A stretch of DNA of 64,000 nt from DASSFZ01 sp035292585 (GCA_035292585.1 DATDPU010000004.1:14298-78297), one strand, 5' to 3'; positions 32,541-41,055 are shown, counted from the stretch's first letter. Numbers and translations: made by a program. Notes: generated from the sequence alone by a model not told the origin.

Positions 32541-34148
32541 ATGCTTACCGTCAATCACCTCGCCAAACACTACGCCGATCAGCTCATCCTCAGCGGCGTC
32601 ACTTTTACACTCAATGCTGGCGATCGCGTCGGGCTGATCGGGCCGAACGGTTCGGGCAAAACCACGCTGCTGCGCCTGATCGTCCGACAAGATGCGCCGG
32701 ACCAGGGCAGCGTCTTCATCGATCCCGCCACGCGCCTCGGCTACTTGCAACAGGGCCTCGCATACGCGCCGAAGGCGACGCTCGCCGATGCGCTGATCGA
32801 TCCGCGCGTCGAAGCGGCGGCCGAAGTCGAACGGCTGGCCGAGGCGCTCGCCCGCGATCCCGATCGGATGCCGACCTATCAAGCCGCCGTCGATCGCTTG
32901 GAGGCGCTGGGCGGTTATCCCGATCCGGGCGTGCGCGCGAGTGTCCTGTCGAACCTGGGGCTGGATGGCCTCGCGCCCGACACACCGGTCGCGGCGTTGA
33001 GCGGCGGACAGAAGACGCGGCTGGGCCTGGCGCGCGTGCTGCTGACCGAACCGAACCTGCTGCTGCTCGACGAACCGACCAACCATCTCGACCTGCCGCT
33101 GCTGACCTGGCTCGAAGACTGGCTGCGCGGCTTTCCCGGCGCAACGCTGATCGTCTCGCACGATCGCGTGTTCCTCGATCGCAGCGTCAACCGCATCTTG
33201 TATCTCGATCCACAAACGCACACCCTGCGCGAGTACGCCGGCAACTACACAAATTACCTGGAGCAAAGCCTGGCCGAGCACGCACACCAGTTGGATCGGT
33301 ATCGCTTACAAGCGGCCGAGATTCGCCGGATGAAGCAGGATATCGCCCGAACCTTCGAGCAATCGCGCTCGGTCGAGCGGGCGACGACCCCACGGCAACC
33401 TAACGTGCGGCGCATCGCGAAGAAGGTCGCGAACAAGGCCAAGTCGCGCGAGAAGAAACTGGATCGTTACCTGGCCTCCGACGAGCGCATCGAGAAGCCC
33501 AGGCTCTCGTGGCAGATGCAGGTGGACTTCAACGGCGCGCCCGTCAGCGGGCAGGATGTGTTACGGCTGGAGCATCTAAGCGTGGGTTACGGCGAGCGCG
33601 TCCTGCTGCGCGATCTTTCGCTGACTATCCGGCAGGGCGAGCGGGTGGCGCTGGTCGGCGCAAACGGCAGCGGTAAATCGACTTGGCTCAAGACCATCGT
33701 GGGCCAGGTTCCGGCGTTGGCGGGCGAAGCGCGCTTGGGTGCAGGGGTCCGGGTCGGCTACTTTGCGCAGGAGCAAGACGTGCTCGATCCAGATGCGACG
33801 CCGCTCGACAGCTTACGCGCCGTTGCGCCCATGAACGACACCGATGCGCGCAGCTTCCTGCACTACTTCCTGTTCACCGGCGACCAATCTCTAATCTCCA
33901 ATCGCTTGCTTTCTTACGGTGAACGCGCCCGTTTGATGCTCGCGCTGCTCGTCGCGCAGGGCTGCAACTTCTTGCTGCTCGACGAGCCGATCAACCACCT
34001 CGACATTCCATCGCGCACGCAGTTCGAGAAAGCGTTGACGCACTTCAAAGGGACGGCGCTGGCGGTGGTGCACGACCGCTACTTCATTCGGGGCTTTGCG
34101 ACGAAGGTGTTAATGATTGCGGATAGCGGAATTCGGATTGCGGATTGA
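32541..34148 (+). CDS. ABC-F family ATPase (ribosome protection / translation factor)
   Basis: 535 aa from ATG 32541 (GGAG 8 nt upstream). Two ATP-binding cassettes, no membrane domain: Walker A GPNGSGKTTL (about 36-45) and GANGSGKSTW (about 373-382), ABC signatures LSGGQKTRL and LLSYGERARLM, Walker B LLLLDEPTNH and LLLDEPINH. The linker between them is a basic helical region (QNIARTFEQSRSVERATTP). ABC-F proteins remove antibiotics from ribosomes or resolve stalling. The upstream attenuator is strong evidence for inducible, ribosome-linked function. Simple repeats end the gene (SGIRIAD) and follow the stop. Confidence 0.92.
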   Translation: MLTVNHLAKHYADQLILSGVTFTLNAGDRVGLIGPNGSGKTTLLRLIVRQDAPDQGSVFIDPATRLGYLQQGLAYAPKATLADALIDPRVEAAAEVERLAEALARDPDRMPTYQAAVDRLEALGGYPDPGVRASVLSNLGLDGLAPDTPVAALSGGQKTRLGLARVLLTEPNLLLLDEPTNHLDLPLLTWLEDWLRGFPGATLIVSHDRVFLDRSVNRILYLDPQTHTLREYAGNYTNYLEQSLAEHAHQLDRYRLQAAEIRRMKQDIARTFEQSRSVERATTPRQPNVRRIAKKVANKAKSREKKLDRYLASDERIEKPRLSWQMQVDFNGAPVSGQDVLRLEHLSVGYGERVLLRDLSLTIRQGERVALVGANGSGKSTWLKTIVGQVPALAGEARLGAGVRVGYFAQEQDVLDPDATPLDSLRAVAPMNDTDARSFLHYFLFTGDQSLISNRLLSYGERARLMLALLVAQGCNFLLLDEPINHLDIPSRTQFEKALTHFKGTALAVVHDRYFIRGFATKVLMIADSGIRIAD

Positions 34149-34191
34149 AGTGCTATTCCGCCATCCGCAATCTTAAATCCGAAATCGAAAA

Positions 34192-34545
34192 TTACTTTTG
34201 GCTTCTCGCTGTCCTGATGGATGAGACAATAATCGCCGTTATCTCATTGGCCTCGCGTATGAGACAAATGATCCGTTCGTGTTTCAGCAATTCCGCCTCG
34301 ACGATGAGCTCTAACCAATAAACACATTCATCAGCCTCTTCTTCGACCGTGCCCAGTTTTGCAATGAAGTCGGCTTTCGATTTGCCTCGACAAGCCGCGC
34401 GATAATTGGCTCCAACGGATGTTGCGGCCCGAAGCAATTGTTTCCCAATGACATCTCCAGTGCGAGTTTTCGGCAGTTCTTCCACAAGATGAATGACCGG
34501 CAGAGCGAACGCCTTCGTCCGGGCCTTCATGTCATCGCGGTTCAC
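34192..34545 (-). CDS. Four-helix-bundle protein (23S rRNA-IVP type)
   Basis: 117 aa from GTG 34545 (VNRDDMKARTKAFALPV matches the usual N-terminus). Signature KTRTGDVIGKQLLRAATSVGANYRAACR followed by FIAKLGTVEEEADECVYWLEL. This family occurs in 23S rRNA intervening sequences or free-standing near mobile/repeat sequences; a free-standing copy is here, not in rDNA. Function unknown, proposed to bind RNA or form an S23-type pentamer. Longer in-frame starts to 34647 exist but lack the family's start pattern. Confidence 0.85.
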   Translation of the reverse strand: MNRDDMKARTKAFALPVIHLVEELPKTRTGDVIGKQLLRAATSVGANYRAACRGKSKADFIAKLGTVEEEADECVYWLELIVEAELLKHERIICLIREANEITAIIVSSIRTARSQK

Positions 34546-34643
34546 TTTCCCTTTCTTGCAGCTTATGGATAGCGGAAATCTCAGATCCAGAATCAACAAC
34601 ACTGGGCTTGCGCAAGAATGCAGCGCAGCGGAGGTGTCCAAAA

Positions 34644-36893
34644 TCAAAAATCCGAAATCCGCATTACCAGCAGCGTCATATCGTCCATCTGCGCCGCGCT
34701 GGACTGGAAAGCGACCACCTCATCGAACAGCACAGCGCACAGCTGATCGGGCGGCAGTGCGGCATTCTCCCGCGCCCGCTTGGCCCAATGCTCGACGCCG
34801 AACTCGGCCCCATTCGGATCGAGCGCGTCGGTCATGCCGTCGGTATACAGGATCAACGTCTCGCCCGGCGAAAGGAATATCTCCGCCTCCGCCAGATCCA
34901 ATTCGTCGCCGTCGAGCATACCCAGCAACATGCCCGGCGCGCCGAGCAGCACATCGTAACCATCGCTGCGCAGCCACAACGGCCGATCGTGCCCGGCGCG
35001 GCAGTAAACCAGGCGGCGGGCCTCTACCTCCAGAATGGCATAGAACACGGTGACGAACATCTGCGCATGGGCAACCTCCGCGAGCATGCGGTTGACCGCG
35101 GTCAACACCTGGCGCGGCGAGTCGGAGCGGCGCGCCTCCGAGCCGATCAGCGCGCGAGCGACCCCCATGTAAAAGGCCGCCGGCAGCCCCTTATCCGATA
35201 CATCGGCAATGAGCACACCCAACCGCCCATCGCCCAGATCGATCACATCGTACAGATCGCCGCCGACTTCGCGCGCCGGGCGGTAGGCGGCGGCGAAGCG
35301 CACCCCGGCGATGGAGGGGAAAGTCTCCGGCAACAGCCGCCGCTGCAAATCGCGCGCCAATTCCAGCTCGCGTTCGAGACGTTCCTTCTTGATCAATTCA
35401 GCCTGCGCCGCTTCCAGCTGCTTGACCTTGTCGTGCAAGGCTTCCATCAACCGGGCGCGCTGGATCGAGACGGCCACCTGTTCGCCGAACATCTTGAGCA
35501 GGGCCACACTCCCCGGCGCAAAACGTGTCCGGTGCAGGCTATTCACGATCAACAGGCCCACCAGCGTATCCTCGACCACCAACGGCACGCGCAGACCGGC
35601 TTGCAGCGCTCTGATCTGCTCAGGCGGCAGGCTGATCGCCGGCGGCACGCCGACGACCGACTCCGGTTCGCCGCGTTCAAGCATCGAAGCGGGCAAGCGG
35701 TCTAACGGGCGAACCTGTGCCTCTTCCCAACCGGATACCGCCAGCACCTGCCCGGTGTCGGGCGGTTCGACGAGATACAAGATCGCGCGATCGGCGCCGC
35801 ACAACTCGCGGGCATAATGCACCACGCGCTCGGCAATTTCTGCCAGGCGCATCGACCCACTGAGCCGTTGGCTGATATCCTGCAACGCAATCAGCGCCTC
35901 GGTCCGCTGGGCCAACACTTTATTCGCCGCTTCCACCTCGGCCAGCTTGCGCTGGAGCGCGCGCGAGGTCTCATCCAGTGTGCTCTCCCGCGCGGTCAGC
36001 AGTTGCTGGACCTTGCGCAGCGCCGTCGCGCCCACACGCGCTGCATCTTCCAGCGGCACGTAACCCTGTTCGGCCAGGCGCGCCAGGTAGCCTTCCAGCG
36101 GCAGCAGGCTGGGGGTAGAAACCAGTTCGGAGAAACTGGTCATCCCACCGTGTACGCGATAAACGTCGAAGGCGGTGAGCTCGCCCAGGTAGCCGGTGCC
36201 GTGACAGTGCCGGCAACCGGCGGCCGTGTAGAACGTGGCGCCGCCGTCGATCGTATGCCGCTCGATCATCGTCTCGACGAGCGCCGCGAGTGGGCGGTGC
36301 GGTTGCTTGCAGTGGGTGCACAACACCGCAACGCGCTGCACGGCGATGACCCAGGCCACCAGCGACATTTGGCTGGGGCTGCAGCCCAGGCCCACCAGCT
36401 CTTGCAGCACTTCGCCGCCGACCAGCGCGGTATCGATTTGGGTGAGGATGCGGCGACCGGCCGCCGCCGCATGAAAGGCCGCCTGCGCCGTCACCGTGTT
36501 GAGCCGATCGAGCACCAGCAGATCGGGGGCGCGCAGCATGGCTTGCTGCAAGCCGATGCTGAATCCGTCGATGTGATCGATCGGCGCCGAGATGAACTCG
36601 ATCTGCTTGCGCTGGTGATTGGCCACGCGCAGCGCGCTCCGATCCGGGCCGACGATGAGCGCGCGCACCTTCCGATCGAGCGCAACGCGGTCGAGCATGT
36701 GGCGCATCAAGATCGCGGTAATCGTCGAGCGACCGGACTGCGCGATTGGCCCATCGTTGGTTCCAGCCAGGCCGCTCTGCGCCGAGCGCGGACCAAGCCC
36801 GGCGACCACCGTAATGCCGCGCTGATCATTGACGATCTGCGCCAGCAAGACGTCCACTTCGGGGAGATGGAAGAAGTCTTTGAGATCCAGCAT
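34644..36893 (-). CDS. PilB/GspE-like domain fused to GAF and SpoIIE (PP2C) phosphatase
   Basis: 749 aa. N-terminus (1 to about 285) follows the C-terminal half of type II/IV secretion ATPases, including the zinc tetracysteine CTHC ... CRHCHGTGYLGE. Walker A is degenerate (QSGRSTITAIL) and the Walker B/Asp box reads LLVLDRLNTVTA instead of GEIRDxETA, so ATP hydrolysis is unlikely. A coiled-coil (about 320-355) leads to a GAF domain (about 365-510), then a helical linker and a SpoIIE/RsbU phosphatase (about 545-749) with GGDLYDVIDL, DVSDKGLPAAFYMG, TDGMTDALD and MDDMTLLVM metal sites. Possibly a sensor that couples pilus/secretion state or nucleotide binding to partner-switching signalling. 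Confidence 0.9.
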   Translation of the reverse strand: MLDLKDFFHLPEVDVLLAQIVNDQRGITVVAGLGPRSAQSGLAGTNDGPIAQSGRSTITAILMRHMLDRVALDRKVRALIVGPDRSALRVANHQRKQIEFISAPIDHIDGFSIGLQQAMLRAPDLLVLDRLNTVTAQAAFHAAAAGRRILTQIDTALVGGEVLQELVGLGCSPSQMSLVAWVIAVQRVAVLCTHCKQPHRPLAALVETMIERHTIDGGATFYTAAGCRHCHGTGYLGELTAFDVYRVHGGMTSFSELVSTPSLLPLEGYLARLAEQGYVPLEDAARVGATALRKVQQLLTARESTLDETSRALQRKLAEVEAANKVLAQRTEALIALQDISQRLSGSMRLAEIAERVVHYARELCGADRAILYLVEPPDTGQVLAVSGWEEAQVRPLDRLPASMLERGEPESVVGVPPAISLPPEQIRALQAGLRVPLVVEDTLVGLLIVNSLHRTRFAPGSVALLKMFGEQVAVSIQRARLMEALHDKVKQLEAAQAELIKKERLERELELARDLQRRLLPETFPSIAGVRFAAAYRPAREVGGDLYDVIDLGDGRLGVLIADVSDKGLPAAFYMGVARALIGSEARRSDSPRQVLTAVNRMLAEVAHAQMFVTVFYAILEVEARRLVYCRAGHDRPLWLRSDGYDVLLGAPGMLLGMLDGDELDLAEAEIFLSPGETLILYTDGMTDALDPNGAEFGVEHWAKRARENAALPPDQLCAVLFDEVVAFQSSAAQMDDMTLLVMRISDF

Positions 36894-36907
36894 AACGGCC
36901 TGTGCGG

Positions 36908-36913
36908 ATTATA
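36908..36913 (-). promoter_or_regulatory. -10 box of the PilB-SpoIIE fusion gene
   Basis: Minus-strand TATAAT (36913-36908) 14 nt before the ATG at 36893; no clear -35. Confidence 0.5.
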
Positions 36914-36959
36914 CTCATTCGAGCGCTCGCATGCCAATAGGACAGCCACCCCACTCCCC

Positions 36960-37112
36960 AGGGCAATCGCATCTAAATTCTCGCACAGCGCAAATACAGA
37001 CGTGATGGCTCACCGTCCGCGTCCCCGCGGACGGCCCGCGAGGACGCGGGCCGAGAGCAGTGGCCTATTTTCAGAGCCGATCGGCTATTGACATATTAGA
37101 TGCGATTGCCCT
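36960..37112. mobile_element. 153-bp MITE-like element with perfect 17-bp inverted ends
   Basis: Perfect 17-bp terminal inverted repeats AGGGCAATCGCATCTAA (36960-36976) and its complement (37096-37112). Flanks carry the 11-bp direct repeat ACCCCACTCCC (36948-36958 and 37113-37123), offset by one base on the left, as expected of a target duplication. A GC-rich hairpin core at 37016-37058 (TCCGCGTCCCCGCGGA-type) resembles the repeats at 871-926 and 62149-62191. It has no open frame. It lies between two divergent genes. Confidence 0.75.
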
Positions 37113-37131
37113 ACCCCACTCCCGCTTCATC

Positions 37132-37161
37132 TTGACGCCCCCTACCCTCAATGGTATTATG
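37132..37161 (+). promoter_or_regulatory. Promoter of acyP
   Basis: TTGACG (37132-37137), 18-nt spacer, TATTAT (37156-37161), 23 nt before the ATG at 37185. Confidence 0.6.
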
Positions 37162-37184
37162 CCTCGCATCTCCTGGAAGCCCCA

Positions 37185-37468
37185 TGACCCCATCCACTGA
37201 GCGCCTTCACGCAATCGTCCACGGCCGGGTGCAAGGCGTGAACTTTCGCTACTACACTCAGCGCACGGCGCAAGCGCTTCAACTGACCGGCTGGGTCGCC
37301 AATCGACCCGATGGGACGGTCGAAGTTGCCGCTGAAGGCCCGCGTGCAGCGCTCGACCAGCTGCTCGACTTTCTGCGCCAGGGTCCCAGCCATGCCCAGG
37401 TCGATCGCGTCGAGGTCGACTGGCCGGCCGCGACCGGTCGATTCACGCACTTTCAGGTCACCGGCTGA
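37185..37468 (+). CDS. acyP: Acylphosphatase
   Basis: Hydrolyses acyl phosphates such as carbamoyl or acetyl phosphate. 94 aa, normal length. Catalytic region HAIVHGRVQGVNFRYYTQRTA has the conserved Arg and Asn (R-x-Q-G-V-x-F-R). GWVANRPDGTVEVAAEG holds the second signature (G-x-x-x-N-x-x-D-G-x-V). Start ATG 37185 is set by the promoter upstream. Its stop overlaps the ATG of the FecR-like gene by one base (TGATG), so the two are co-translated. Confidence 0.93.
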
Positions 37469-38712
37469 TGAACCACAACCCGGAGCGGCTGGCCTGGACG
37501 GTGTTGTTCCTGTCCTTCGGCATGTGCGTGGCGCTCGCGATCAGCGTGCCGTTAGGGGTGCAGTCGTTCCTGACCAATACCGCCGACCCCGTCCCGCTCG
37601 TCCTGGAAGTACAACAAGGCACGGTCCTGTTGCGCCGGCCCGCCTCGCCCGATTTTATCGGCGTGACCGACCAGACGACCGACGTGCCCGAAGGCTCAGT
37701 CATCCGCACCGACCCATCGACCCAGGCGATTCTCACCGCGCGCGATCCCGACCTGGTGACGAACCGAGTGGTCATCCAGGTGTACGGCAGTACCGATGTC
37801 ACGCTGGAACGGGCGAACTCGCCGCGCTTCGCCGTCAGCCCCAACCCCCACCGGCTCGACCTGTTCGTGACGAATGGGCGAATCCGCATCAACGTGCTGA
37901 ATGACTCGAATCGGGCGGTGGTGGTGACAGCGCGCTCGCCGCAGGGTGAAGTCGCTTTAACGACCGGCACGTACGCCATGGAAGTCACCAACGAGGAACT
38001 TCAAGTGACCGTGCGGGAAGGCCGGGCGACGGTCAGCGCGCAGGAGGTGTCGGTCACGATCGAGCCTTCGCAACGCGCCGCAGTGCGCCTGGGCCAACCA
38101 CCGGAAGGCGGCCTGGCCGGCGAGCGACCGCTCATCGCCAACGGTAGTTTTTCGGCGCAGATTGAGCCGGCCTGGAGGATTGAGCACGGGTCGCAAGAGG
38201 AAACCGAACCAACCGGGAAGGTGGTTCCCACGACGATGATTGGCCGGCGCGCCGCCGTCTTCGAGCGGTCGGGGCCAAGCCACGCCGAGACGCGTCTGGT
38301 GCAAGACATCAATCGGGATGTGACCGATGCGGCCTCGCTCACCCTGCACTTTGCCGTTCTGGTCAATTTTCAAGATGTGCCGGTGTGCGGCTCGCTGGGC
38401 AGCGAGTGTCCGATGATGGTCAAGCTCGAATATTGGGATACCTCGGGTGCGAACCGCGAATGGTTGCACGGCTTCTACATCCTAAACGACCCGAATAATA
38501 TCAACAAACCCTTCTGCGATGCGTGCACCCGCCGGTTCGAGCATCAGCGCGTGATCATCAACACCTGGGTGCTGTACGACTCCGGCAACTTGATGGAAGT
38601 GTTGGCTACAGACGAATCCCAACCGGCGCGCATCACCCGCCTCACCTTCTACGCTTCCGGCCACTCCTACCGTTCGGCCATCACCGACGTAGAACTGTTG
38701 GTGCAGGATTAA
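37468..38712 (+). CDS. FecR-like membrane-anchored protein
   Basis: 414 aa. One N-terminal membrane helix (about 10-28). A FecR-like beta region follows (about 45-210): VLEVQQGTVLLRRP, EGSVIRTDPSTQAIL, GRIRINVLNDSNRAVVVT, RSPQGEVALTTGTYAMEV, REGRATVSAQ. The C-terminal 200 residues form a separate beta-sandwich-like carbohydrate-binding-type domain (NGSFSAQIEPAWRIE ... WDTSGANREWLHGFYIL). No cytoplasmic domain to contact a sigma factor, so it is not a classical FecR anti-sigma. Likely an exported envelope protein. Coupled to acyP by a one-base overlap. Confidence 0.8.
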   Translation: MNHNPERLAWTVLFLSFGMCVALAISVPLGVQSFLTNTADPVPLVLEVQQGTVLLRRPASPDFIGVTDQTTDVPEGSVIRTDPSTQAILTARDPDLVTNRVVIQVYGSTDVTLERANSPRFAVSPNPHRLDLFVTNGRIRINVLNDSNRAVVVTARSPQGEVALTTGTYAMEVTNEELQVTVREGRATVSAQEVSVTIEPSQRAAVRLGQPPEGGLAGERPLIANGSFSAQIEPAWRIEHGSQEETEPTGKVVPTTMIGRRAAVFERSGPSHAETRLVQDINRDVTDAASLTLHFAVLVNFQDVPVCGSLGSECPMMVKLEYWDTSGANREWLHGFYILNDPNNINKPFCDACTRRFEHQRVIINTWVLYDSGNLMEVLATDESQPARITRLTFYASGHSYRSAITDVELLVQD

Positions 38713-38746
38713 CGCGCCGGGTTCGGCACAGGTCGCTTGTACGCAA

Positions 38747-38812
38747 AGACCTGCGAGGTCTGTACCCGCGCTATCACACTTCGGGGCGCTTCGCGGAGAC
38801 TTCGCAGGTCTC
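38747..38812. repeat. AGACCTGCGAGGTCT-type palindromic repeat
   Basis: AGACCTGCGAGGTCT at the left and GGAGACTTCGCAGGTCTC at the right, facing each other; same design as 20706-20776. It lies between convergent genes and ends CTTATTT, so it may also terminate transcription. Confidence 0.65.
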
Positions 38813-39688
38813 TTATTTCGGCGCGTTCACGAAGAACGGTTCAGGGTCGATGATCTCGCCATAGCCGCCGTTCTTCGCGCCGATCTTCTTGAGCGAGAGG
38901 TGCAGGTGCGCCGCGCTCGTATTGCCGGTGTTGTCGGCCAGCGCGATCAACTGCCCGGCCTTCACCGCATCGCCCACCTTCACTTTGGCCGAGCCTTCTG
39001 TCAGGTGCGCGTAGATCGTCTCGTACTCGCCATCGTTACGTTTATGGCGGAGGCGAATCGAATAGCCGTAGGGATGCCCGGCCTTGCGCCAACCCGCCAA
39101 CGTCACCACGCCGTCGGCGCAGGCATAAATATTGGTCCCGTTTGGGGCGCGGATATCGACGCCCTCGTGACCGGGTAAACCAAACTTGCTGTAATAGTCC
39201 GGCCGCTGTCCAAACTTCTGCGTGTACACTTTGTAATCGCTCGGCCAGACCAGCGTGAGTTTTTGCTGCTCCAGAGCAGGGAGGGGCGGAGGTGGAGCGG
39301 GTTGGGTCGGGACCGTTTCAGATACGGCAGCGCTCTTGCCAAAACGACCCGTCACCAAAATTCGTTGAGCCATGAGCCGCCGCAGCGCCGCCGGTTCGGT
39401 CACCCGGATCACGTCCAGATCGAACTTGGCGTTGGCCGTATTCTTGGGGTTTTTCAGCCAGGCGAGGATGTCGTCTTCCTGATTGGGCTGGCGCGCCGCG
39501 CCCGGCTGGTTCCACGAAGTGGGGTGAATCACGGTGATCGTGTGCTGTTCACCTCGGAAGCTCACCGCATCGTCGGCGCTCTGCGTTAGCGTTGGCCGGA
39601 AGCGCAGAATATAATCTTGCAACGCCTGATACCACTCCCAGCCTGCGCCTTGCGGCAACAAAACGACATGACTGCGATGATGCGTCAT
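38813..39688 (-). CDS. M23-family (LytM) metallopeptidase domain protein
   Basis: 291 aa. C-terminal zinc peptidase of the LytM type: the first His/Asp pair HEGVDIRAP (about 173-181), YGYSIRLRH, and the second His pair HLHLSLK (about 264-270), so the metal site seems complete. An N-terminal 110-residue domain (VVLLPQGAGWEWYQ) is unrelated to known M23 partners, and a Pro-rich stretch links the two. No signal peptide or anchor is visible, unusual for a peptidoglycan endopeptidase. It may be released another way or act on another substrate. radC lies 26 nt upstream. Confidence 0.85.
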   Translation of the reverse strand: MTHHRSHVVLLPQGAGWEWYQALQDYILRFRPTLTQSADDAVSFRGEQHTITVIHPTSWNQPGAARQPNQEDDILAWLKNPKNTANAKFDLDVIRVTEPAALRRLMAQRILVTGRFGKSAAVSETVPTQPAPPPPLPALEQQKLTLVWPSDYKVYTQKFGQRPDYYSKFGLPGHEGVDIRAPNGTNIYACADGVVTLAGWRKAGHPYGYSIRLRHKRNDGEYETIYAHLTEGSAKVKVGDAVKAGQLIALADNTGNTSAAHLHLSLKKIGAKNGGYGEIIDPEPFFVNAPK

Positions 39689-39714
39689 GCTTGCCTCCTT
39701 TGGGCATGAAGCGG

Positions 39715-40416
39715 CTACTCGAACGCCAGCCCGCGTTCTTTCAAACTCACAAACTGCTGTTGTCCGATGATCAAGTGATCGAGCACCTCGATATCCAGCA
39801 ACCGGCCCGCGCCGATCATCTCGCGCGTCACGGCGACATCTTCGGGCGAGGGCGCCGCATCGCCAGAAGGGTGATTGTGGGCGACGATCAAGGCAGCCGC
39901 ATTTTGCCGGATGGCTTCGCGGAAGACCTCGGAGACGCGGATCATCGTCGTGTTCAGACTGCCGACGTACACCGTCGGCGAAGCAATGACCCGATTGCGC
40001 GTGTCGAGCAGCAGCACCCGTAACTGCTCCTGTTCGAGCAGCGCCATCTCCGCCATCAAAATGTTGGCTGCGTCGGCCGGGGTGCGGATCTGCGGTCGCT
40101 CGTCGGGGGTCGCGGCCAGCAAGCGCCGGCCCAGTTCGAACGCCGCTTTGACCTGCACGATCTTGGCTTCACCCAAGCCGCGTTCCTGCGCCAACTCGGC
40201 GATCGATTTGCGCGCCAGACCCACTAAGCCGTAGGTGTTCAAGAGCCGCTGCGCCAGGTTGAGGACATTCTCGCCGCCGCTGCCGATGCGCAGGATGATC
40301 GCCAGCAGCTCGGCGTTGGAGAGCGCGCTCGCCCCGGCGTAGGCCAACCGCTCGCGCGGCCGGTCTCCGCAGGGCATGTCTTTGATGGTCGAGTGGTATT
40401 CGACGCATTCGCCCAT
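39715..40416 (-). CDS. radC: RadC-family JAMM protein
   Basis: 233 aa from ATG 40416 with AGGAGGG upstream. N-terminal helix-hairpin-helix-like region (ERLAYAGASALSNAELLAIIL) and C-terminal JAMM/MPN metal site HNHPSGDAAPSPED. Historically named for DNA repair; the cellular role is not settled, though links to mobile elements and DNA processing are common. Own promoter, divergent from the zinc-ribbon gene. No oddity. Confidence 0.93.
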   Translation of the reverse strand: MGECVEYHSTIKDMPCGDRPRERLAYAGASALSNAELLAIILRIGSGGENVLNLAQRLLNTYGLVGLARKSIAELAQERGLGEAKIVQVKAAFELGRRLLAATPDERPQIRTPADAANILMAEMALLEQEQLRVLLLDTRNRVIASPTVYVGSLNTTMIRVSEVFREAIRQNAAALIVAHNHPSGDAAPSPEDVAVTREMIGAGRLLDIEVLDHLIIGQQQFVSLKERGLAFE

Positions 40417-40437
40417 TATCCCTCCTGTCGCGCCTGG

Positions 40438-40467
40438 ACTATACTGCAAGAGATTCGGCGGTGTCAA
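40438..40467 (-). promoter_or_regulatory. Promoter of radC
   Basis: Minus strand TTGACA (40467-40462), 18-nt spacer, TATAGT (40443-40438), 21 nt before the ATG. It overlaps the region of the divergent promoter at 40478. Confidence 0.6.
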
Positions 40468-40477
40468 GCGGTGAGTG

Positions 40478-40486
40478 TGGTATAAT
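40478..40486 (+). promoter_or_regulatory. Extended -10 promoter of the zinc-ribbon gene
   Basis: TGGTATAAT (40478-40486), extended -10 with no clear -35, 38 nt before the ATG at 40525. Confidence 0.6.
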
Positions 40487-40524
40487 CGCGCTCGTTTCCG
40501 TCCAGAATTGGGGAGACCTCTCAC

Positions 40525-41055
40525 ATGGACATCATTCAAATCGTGCTGGCCTTTCTGGCGTTTACCGGCGCGTTTATCGCCGCGCTGTGGCTGGCCCTGA
40601 TCGTCTGGACCTTCCGCGACATGCGCTCGCGTTCGCGCGATATTTTCGCCCAGATCCTGGCCGCGCTGGTAGTGGCCGTGCTCAACCTGCCCGGCTTGAT
40701 CATTTACATGATGCTGCGGCCCAAGGAAACACTGGCCGAAGCCTACGAGCGGTCGTTGGAAGAGGAAGCGCTGCTACAAGGCATCGAAGAAGTGGAACGC
40801 TGTCCCGGCTGCGGCGGCCGCGTCCGGGCCGATTTCTTAGTTTGCCCCGCGTGTAATACCCGCTTGAAGAAAGCCTGCCGGTCATGCGGCCGGGCCATCA
40901 ACTTGCGCTGGAATGTCTGCCCCTATTGCGGCACACCGCAGATTAGCAGCGCCGCGCACGCGCCGGCCGCGCCGGCCCTCGAAAGCGCCGAACATACGCA
41001 GCGCATATCCAGGCGCAAAGAGGAAGGCGGCGAAGCGCCGATCGAGGCCGCCTAA
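40525..41055 (+). CDS. Membrane protein with double zinc ribbon
   Basis: 176 aa. Two N-terminal membrane helices (about 4-28 and 42-64), then a helical segment and a double zinc ribbon: CPGCGGRVRADFLVCPAC (about 93-110) and CRSCGRAINLRWNVCPYC (about 118-135). The tail (about 140-176) is acidic and low-complexity. Such DZANK-type ribbons bind DNA, RNA or proteins. Start ATG 40525 with GGGGAG upstream. Function unknown. Confidence 0.8.
   Translation: MDIIQIVLAFLAFTGAFIAALWLALIVWTFRDMRSRSRDIFAQILAALVVAVLNLPGLIIYMMLRPKETLAEAYERSLEEEALLQGIEEVERCPGCGGRVRADFLVCPACNTRLKKACRSCGRAINLRWNVCPYCGTPQISSAAHAPAAPALESAEHTQRISRRKEEGGEAPIEAA

Noticed and set aside
34192..34545. 23S rRNA intervening sequence at the four-helix-bundle gene
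   Set aside because: No rRNA flanks; the gene is free-standing between two protein genes.
35817..37091. 424-codon plus-strand frame
   Set aside because: Shadow of the PilB-SpoIIE gene, continuing through the MITE; composition and lack of motifs show it is not a gene.
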